DNA of 10,445 bases from DATKYV01 sp035528275. Its GTDB lineage: Bacteria; Acidobacteriota; Terriglobia; UBA7540. Positions 6,957 to 10,445 of this stretch are shown here, piece after piece (the stretch's first letter is position 1; every line of letters starts with the position of its first letter). The notes below the pieces were generated by a model. It was not told the DNA's origin, did not search any database, and worked only from the letters and a program-made list of their open reading frames with translations. The position numbers and the translations under genes are program-made. Location: positions 1 to 10,445 of the forward strand of contig DATKYV010000123.1 of the NCBI GenBank assembly GCA_035528275.1, written 5' to 3'.

Positions 6957-8003
6957 TCAGTATTCGCCGGCTCGGTTGTCCGTGCCCCCCGGGACCTCCA
7001 GACTCCCCACGAGACCGGCAAGATGCAGCCGCTTACGCTGGCAGTAGTTGCGGATGCCTTCCACAATCCTCAATGCGGTTTCCGGCGCGTAGAAGTTGGC
7101 GGTTCCCACTTGGACGGCCTGCGCTCCGGCAATGAGGAATTCCAGGGCGTCCTCGGGGGTGGCGATGCCTCCCATTCCCACAATGGGGATTTTGACCGCT
7201 CGGGCTACCTGGTAGACCATTCGCACGGCCACCGGTTTGATGGCGGGTCCGGAAAGCCCCGCCGTGACGTTCGAGATGCGTGGCGTGCGCGTTTCGACGT
7301 CAATCGCCATGCCCACGAAGGTGTTCACGAGTGAGAGCGCGTCGGCCCCGGCGGCTTCAGCGGCCCGGGCGGTCAGCGTGATGTCGGTGACGTTGGGCGA
7401 GAGCTTCACCATCACCGGGTAGCGCGCCGCCTCCTTCGACGCGGCCACGACCTCTTCGGTGAGCTTGGGGTCGTTCCCGTAAATCATTCCACCGCAGCGC
7501 GTGTTTGGGCAGGAGATATTCAGCTCGTAGGCGTCGATGCCCTCGCCCTCGTTCAGTATCTCGATACAGCGCACGTAGTCTTCGGTGGAATATCCGAACA
7601 CATTGACCAGACAGCGCGCTCTCAACTCGCGGAGAAAGGGAAGCTTTTCTTCCAGGAATTTGCGGGCCCCGACATTCTGCAGTCCGATAGCGTTCAGCAT
7701 TCCCGAGTCTGTCTCGTAAATGCGCGGGGGAGGATTGCCCGCCATCGGCTCGGCGGAGATTCCTTTCACCACGATCCCACCGAGCTTGTTCAGGTCGATA
7801 AGGTGGGCAAATTCCTGCGCGTAGCCGAATGTCCCGCTGGCGGTCAGCACTGGATTCTGGAAGTGGATTCCGGCAATCGTGGTGTCAATGCGAGGTTCGA
7901 AGCCGTCAGCCGCACCGGTCTTGCGCGCTGTGGAGGATGAAATCGATCTGCCGTTCGCCTTTCGTCCGGTTTTGCGACGCTTGGTTATAGTCTTCGTGCC
8001 CAT
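6957..8003 (-). CDS. pyrD: Dihydroorotate dehydrogenase catalytic subunit, class 1B
   Basis: A 348-residue FMN-dependent enzyme that oxidises dihydroorotate to orotate in pyrimidine synthesis, acting in the cytosol with PyrK. Seen: NPVLTASGTFGY (50-61), VVKGIS (78-83), GMLNAIGLQN (101-110), ELNISCPNT (160-168) with Cys165 as the class 1 catalytic base, VKLSPNVTDI (199-208) with Lys200, and the phosphate-binding IPIVGMGGIATPEDALEFL (272-290) and AVQVGTANF (296-304). The Cys and the neighbouring pyrK identify class 1B. The start is set at ATG 8003; the frame is open to 8231 but that part overlaps pyrK and encodes nothing family-like. The protein has an odd basic tail of about 35 residues before the conserved core, with no ATG, GTG or TTG inside it to give a shorter start. 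The upstream pyrK stop is 56 bp away. Confidence 0.93.
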   Translation of the reverse strand: MGTKTITKRRKTGRKANGRSISSSTARKTGAADGFEPRIDTTIAGIHFQNPVLTASGTFGYAQEFAHLIDLNKLGGIVVKGISAEPMAGNPPPRIYETDSGMLNAIGLQNVGARKFLEEKLPFLRELRARCLVNVFGYSTEDYVRCIEILNEGEGIDAYELNISCPNTRCGGMIYGNDPKLTEEVVAASKEAARYPVMVKLSPNVTDITLTARAAEAAGADALSLVNTFVGMAIDVETRTPRISNVTAGLSGPAIKPVAVRMVYQVARAVKIPIVGMGGIATPEDALEFLIAGAQAVQVGTANFYAPETALRIVEGIRNYCQRKRLHLAGLVGSLEVPGGTDNRAGEY

Positions 8004-8059
8004 GCCGATTGTTTGCGCAGGCCGTGGATGCGGTCTGTTTTTGTCCTTTGATTTTTCCG

Positions 8060-8935
8060 TCAAGTCTTCGGGATGCTCTCCGCCTCCCAAATCACTTTTT
8101 CGGCCCAGAACACCGGCCCTTCCGTGCAGACGCGCTGATAGGTCCCGTGGCCTTCTCCAACCACGTGGATGCAGCAGCCCAGGCAGACTCCCAGACCGCA
8201 ACCCATGCGGTTCTCCATCGAGACAAGGCAATCGTGCCCGTACCGCTCGGCCAATTCGACTGACGCGTGGAGCATGGGCCAGGGCCCGCAGACCATCAGC
8301 AAAAACTTCCGCTTGGGTTGACTCTTCAGGAATTTCTCCAGCGGCTTGGTTACGAACCCGTGGTCACCAACCGAGCCTTCCTCTGTGGCGAGCACGGTTT
8401 CGCGGACCAGAGGTTTGAAATCCCTGACCCCGACCAAGTCTCCTTTGGTCCGCCCACCGAAGAACAGCCGCTGGCGGAAGCCAGCTCGCGCCAGCTCCCG
8501 CGCCGGAAGCAGCAGCGCGGCGATGCCGATTCCTCCGGCGACAAGGAGAATCTCGTCCGCCTTCTTGACTCGCGAACCGTAATCCTCCTCGAAGAAGCCG
8601 TGGCCGAGCGGAGCCAGCAGTCCCACTTTATCGCCTGGCTTGAGCTCGGCCATCAATTGAGTTCCGCGCCCCACGACTTTGTAGAGAAGCTGGATGACTT
8701 CTGCCGGGCTTCGGCCCGCGCCATTTTTGCGGAAAGAAGCGCGCGGCTTGACGTCGTAGATGCTCATCGGACGACGCAGAAGGACATCCGAGCGGCCGGG
8801 AATTCGGATCATGGCGAATTGGCCGGGACGCGTCGCCCGCGCTTGGCGTGGGGAAAGAAGGCTTAAGAGGAAATGACCACCGGTAAGGGGCCGGTTCTCG
8901 ACCACGGCCACGGTCTCGTCGTACATCAGATTCAT
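8060..8935 (-). CDS. pyrK: Dihydroorotate dehydrogenase electron-transfer subunit
   Basis: A 291-residue FAD and [2Fe-2S] protein passing electrons from PyrD to NAD. Seen: RPGQFAMIRIP (36-46); FAD-binding RRPMSIYD (54-61); LYKVVGRGTQLMAELKPGDKVGLLAPLGHGF, split across 84-114; nucleotide-binding LLVAGGIGIAALLL (130-143); CGPWPML (216-222); and a C-terminal iron-sulfur site with Cys246, Cys251, Cys254 and Cys270 (C-x4-C-x2-C-x15-C). An extra Cys255 directly follows the third ligand. Length is slightly above the usual 250-270 residues, with part of the extra length in a basic insert around 62-78. pyrD follows after 56 bp. The start is the ATG at 8935; a second in-frame ATG three codons later is equally possible, and neither has a clear Shine-Dalgarno site. 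Confidence 0.93.
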   Translation of the reverse strand: MNLMYDETVAVVENRPLTGGHFLLSLLSPRQARATRPGQFAMIRIPGRSDVLLRRPMSIYDVKPRASFRKNGAGRSPAEVIQLLYKVVGRGTQLMAELKPGDKVGLLAPLGHGFFEEDYGSRVKKADEILLVAGGIGIAALLLPARELARAGFRQRLFFGGRTKGDLVGVRDFKPLVRETVLATEEGSVGDHGFVTKPLEKFLKSQPKRKFLLMVCGPWPMLHASVELAERYGHDCLVSMENRMGCGLGVCLGCCIHVVGEGHGTYQRVCTEGPVFWAEKVIWEAESIPKT

Positions 8936-8983
8936 GTTAGCACAGTTTCGATGTGCCGGAGAGTGGCCGACGGCGCCGGGGGC

Positions 8984-9676
8984 TCACAATGAAGACCCGG
9001 ACGCGTGGTCCAGGATCCACCGGCGAATATGGGGAATGGCCGCGCGGGGGAATCGATGCGGCGATTTGTAGAACCGGAAATCCAGCGACGCGGCGCGCTG
9101 GGCGAGTTGCCGCCGGAACTCGAGATTCTTCTCGCGCGAATACCACTCGTCCTGCGTTGCGCCGATGTGGAGGACGTGAGTCCGTGCCCGCCGGTACCTC
9201 GGATTCTCGTCCCAGTCGCCCGGCACCCCACCGCACACGGCGATCACACCGCGCACGCGCTCCGGGTAAGTGAAAACAAAACGGTAATTGAATGAACAGG
9301 CCTGCGAAAAACCCAGAAGGAACACCCGCTCCTTATCCGCACGGAATCTGGACACAATCCGATCAATGAGTTCCATGACATTGCGATGATGGAGCTCGAC
9401 GGACTCCTGCATCTTGAAATTCGTCCCCCAGCCGAAACCCACGTTGTACTTGTTCTGGTCCTCGCCCAGACGAAAGTACAACTGGTAGGGGCCCTGAAGG
9501 GAGGCGACGATCATCCGGCCGTCGGCAATCCGTCTTGCCACGCGCATCATGGAGTCCTTGTTGCCCTGGAAGCCATGCAGCGCGATGAGGAGCGGCCAGC
9601 GCTTACCGGCTCGATTTCGGCGGGGAAGTTCGAGTTCGTAGTAGCAGCGAATCCGAGCGGTCAGGAATTGTTCCAT
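8984..9676 (-). CDS. Alpha/beta-hydrolase esterase, phospholipase/carboxylesterase type
   Basis: A 230-residue cytosolic-looking serine hydrolase with no signal peptide. Seen: PLLIALHGFQGN (28-39) with the HGF oxyanion loop, VFLLGFSQACSFNYRF (118-133) with nucleophile Ser124 in a G-x-S-x-A elbow, THVLHIGATQDEWY (166-179) with Asp176 as the likely acid, and YKSPHRFPRAAIPHIRRW (203-220) with His207 the likely catalytic base. This order and spacing match the Abhydrolase_2 (small carboxylesterase/lysophospholipase) group. The insert at 63-90 (YQLYFRLGEDQNKYNVGFGWG) is where the family shapes its substrate pocket. The gene sits 21 bp after the molybdopterin oxidoreductase stop and 48 bp before pyrK, so co-transcription is plausible. 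The substrate is unknown; a depolymerase-like polyester or feruloyl esterase is a less likely alternative. Confidence 0.85.
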   Translation of the reverse strand: MEQFLTARIRCYYELELPRRNRAGKRWPLLIALHGFQGNKDSMMRVARRIADGRMIVASLQGPYQLYFRLGEDQNKYNVGFGWGTNFKMQESVELHHRNVMELIDRIVSRFRADKERVFLLGFSQACSFNYRFVFTYPERVRGVIAVCGGVPGDWDENPRYRRARTHVLHIGATQDEWYSREKNLEFRRQLAQRAASLDFRFYKSPHRFPRAAIPHIRRWILDHASGSSL

Positions 9677-9697
9677 AGAATGTCCCGGCGCAGATCC

Positions 9698-10445
9698 TCA
9701 GGCGCGCGCCACCTCGACGAGATTGCAGTGAATCGTGGAACCTCCGCCGAGATCGGTGAGGCGCGGAGAGAGCAGCGTATTGATTCCCCGGCCGCCGGGC
9801 ATGTGCTTCGGCCACCAGACGGATTCCGCCACCACAACGCCCTGACGCGCGTCGTCGGTGACCTCGGCGGCGTAGAGCCGGCACTCGCCGCGCCCATTAA
9901 GAAGGCGCACCAGATCGCCCGCCGCGATGTTCCGCGCGCGGGCATCGGCGGGATGGATCTTGACGGTCGGTTTGCCGATGCGGTGGCGCTGTTCCTCGAC
10001 CGCGCCGAAAGTCGTATTCAAAAAATGTACCGAGGGTGGCGCGATGAGCTGCAAGGAAAACTTCCGATGCAATTCCAGGTTCTCCGGGCTTTCGGTGCAG
10101 GGGACGTAGCCGGGCAAGGGATCGACGCCGAGATCGGCCGCCGATGGCGAGTAGAACTCGACTTTTCCTGAGGGTGTCGAACATTTCATATCCGGCGCAA
10201 GACCATGGTCAGCGACCCTGAGCCTTTCCGCCTCACCCGACTTGAGCTTTTCGAGGTCCATTTCCGCCAGGAATCTCGACGGTGAATCGAGCGCCTGGCG
10301 CATCACATCGTATTCCGAATCATCGAAGCTCGCTTCCGTGAATCCCATGCGTCGCGCCAGCAGGCGAAAAACTTCCAGATTGGGCTTCGCTTCGCCCAGT
10401 GCCTCGACAACTGGCTTGCCGACCTGCAGATAATGGTGCCCATAA
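9698..10445 (-). CDS. Molybdopterin oxidoreductase catalytic subunit (DMSO reductase family), 5'-truncated
   Basis: The C-terminal 249 residues of a molybdenum/tungsten bis-MGD enzyme. The frame stays open through the right edge: upstream of the internal ATG at 10348 it reads YGHHYLQVGKPVVEALGEAK then PNLEVFRLLARRMGF, a pattern typical of the family, so ATG 10348 is not the start. Seen: CSTPSGKVEFYS, common before the last domain, then the molybdopterin-dinucleotide-binding beta-barrel domain in the last 120 residues or so, with LQLIAPPSVHFLNTTFG, VKIHPADARARNIAAGDLVRLLNGRG, and VWWPKHMPGGRGINTLLSP. Full enzymes run about 650-800 residues, so about two thirds lies outside, including any iron-sulfur motif. 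Substrate cannot be told from this end. The esterase gene follows after 21 bp. Confidence 0.9.
   Translation of the reverse strand, partial: YGHHYLQVGKPVVEALGEAKPNLEVFRLLARRMGFTEASFDDSEYDVMRQALDSPSRFLAEMDLEKLKSGEAERLRVADHGLAPDMKCSTPSGKVEFYSPSAADLGVDPLPGYVPCTESPENLELHRKFSLQLIAPPSVHFLNTTFGAVEEQRHRIGKPTVKIHPADARARNIAAGDLVRLLNGRGECRLYAAEVTDDARQGVVVAESVWWPKHMPGGRGINTLLSPRLTDLGGGSTIHCNLVEVARA

Noticed and set aside
8004..8231. Longer pyrD reading frame starting at 8231
   Set aside because: The extra 76 codons overlap the pyrK C-terminus in another frame and show no PyrD-like sequence; ATG 8003 is the first sensible start outside pyrK.
8267..8866. Plus-strand open frame (199 codons) opposite pyrK
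   Set aside because: Antisense shadow of pyrK, which has complete FAD, NAD and iron-sulfur motifs.
9386..10171. Long plus-strand open frame (261 codons) opposite the esterase and Mo-enzyme
   Set aside because: Antisense shadow of two well-supported genes; it crosses their junction and has no family-like motifs.
1..10445. Search for tRNA, rRNA, CRISPR repeats, insertion sequences or attachment sites
   Set aside because: Nothing in the gene gaps looked like a cloverleaf, a regular repeat array, terminal inverted repeats or a transposase.

Overview
This is a high-GC window (visibly around 60%) from a Gram-negative bacterium, densely coding, with several GTG starts. Evidence for an outer membrane is a lipobox lipoprotein and a LolA-type periplasmic protein. 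The combination of a class 1B dihydroorotate dehydrogenase (pyrK-pyrD), a MacB/Lol-type ABC transporter flanked by LolA/LolB-fold proteins, and a Tat-exported sugar hydrolase suggests Acidobacteriota or a similar soil/sediment lineage. That placement is an inference from style and gene content, because no rRNA or other marker is present.

Left block (1-2558, plus strand): the C-terminal part of a GH36/melibiase-like alpha-galactosidase, then a complete 518-residue protein with a twin-arginine signal and a GH42/DUF4832-like TIM-barrel architecture. They are 68 bp apart on the same strand and look like a small glycan-degradation cluster that starts upstream of the window.

Middle block (2604-6692, minus strand, converging on the left block): five tightly packed genes. 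In transcription order they are a lipobox lipoprotein with a LolB/DUF4292-like body, a single MacB/LolC/E-type permease (11-bp overlap with the lipoprotein gene), a LolD-type ATPase, a 153-residue single-span membrane protein of unknown family, and a LolA-like periplasmic carrier. Read together they resemble a compact Lol-like system for moving lipoproteins or lipids from inner to outer membrane, all in one operon and with one extra unknown component. This is the most interesting part of the window.

Spacer (6702-6956): about 255 bp holding a GC-rich perfect hairpin and presumably the promoter of the Lol-like operon. No RNA gene was recognised there.

Right block (6957-10445, minus strand): in transcription order, the C-terminal part of a molybdopterin oxidoreductase (runs off the right edge), a small serine esterase of the phospholipase/carboxylesterase type, pyrK and pyrD. 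Gaps are 21, 48 and 56 bp, so they may be co-transcribed. PyrK and PyrD together form the NAD-linked dihydroorotate dehydrogenase of pyrimidine synthesis. No mobile elements, CRISPR arrays, tRNAs or rRNAs were seen.
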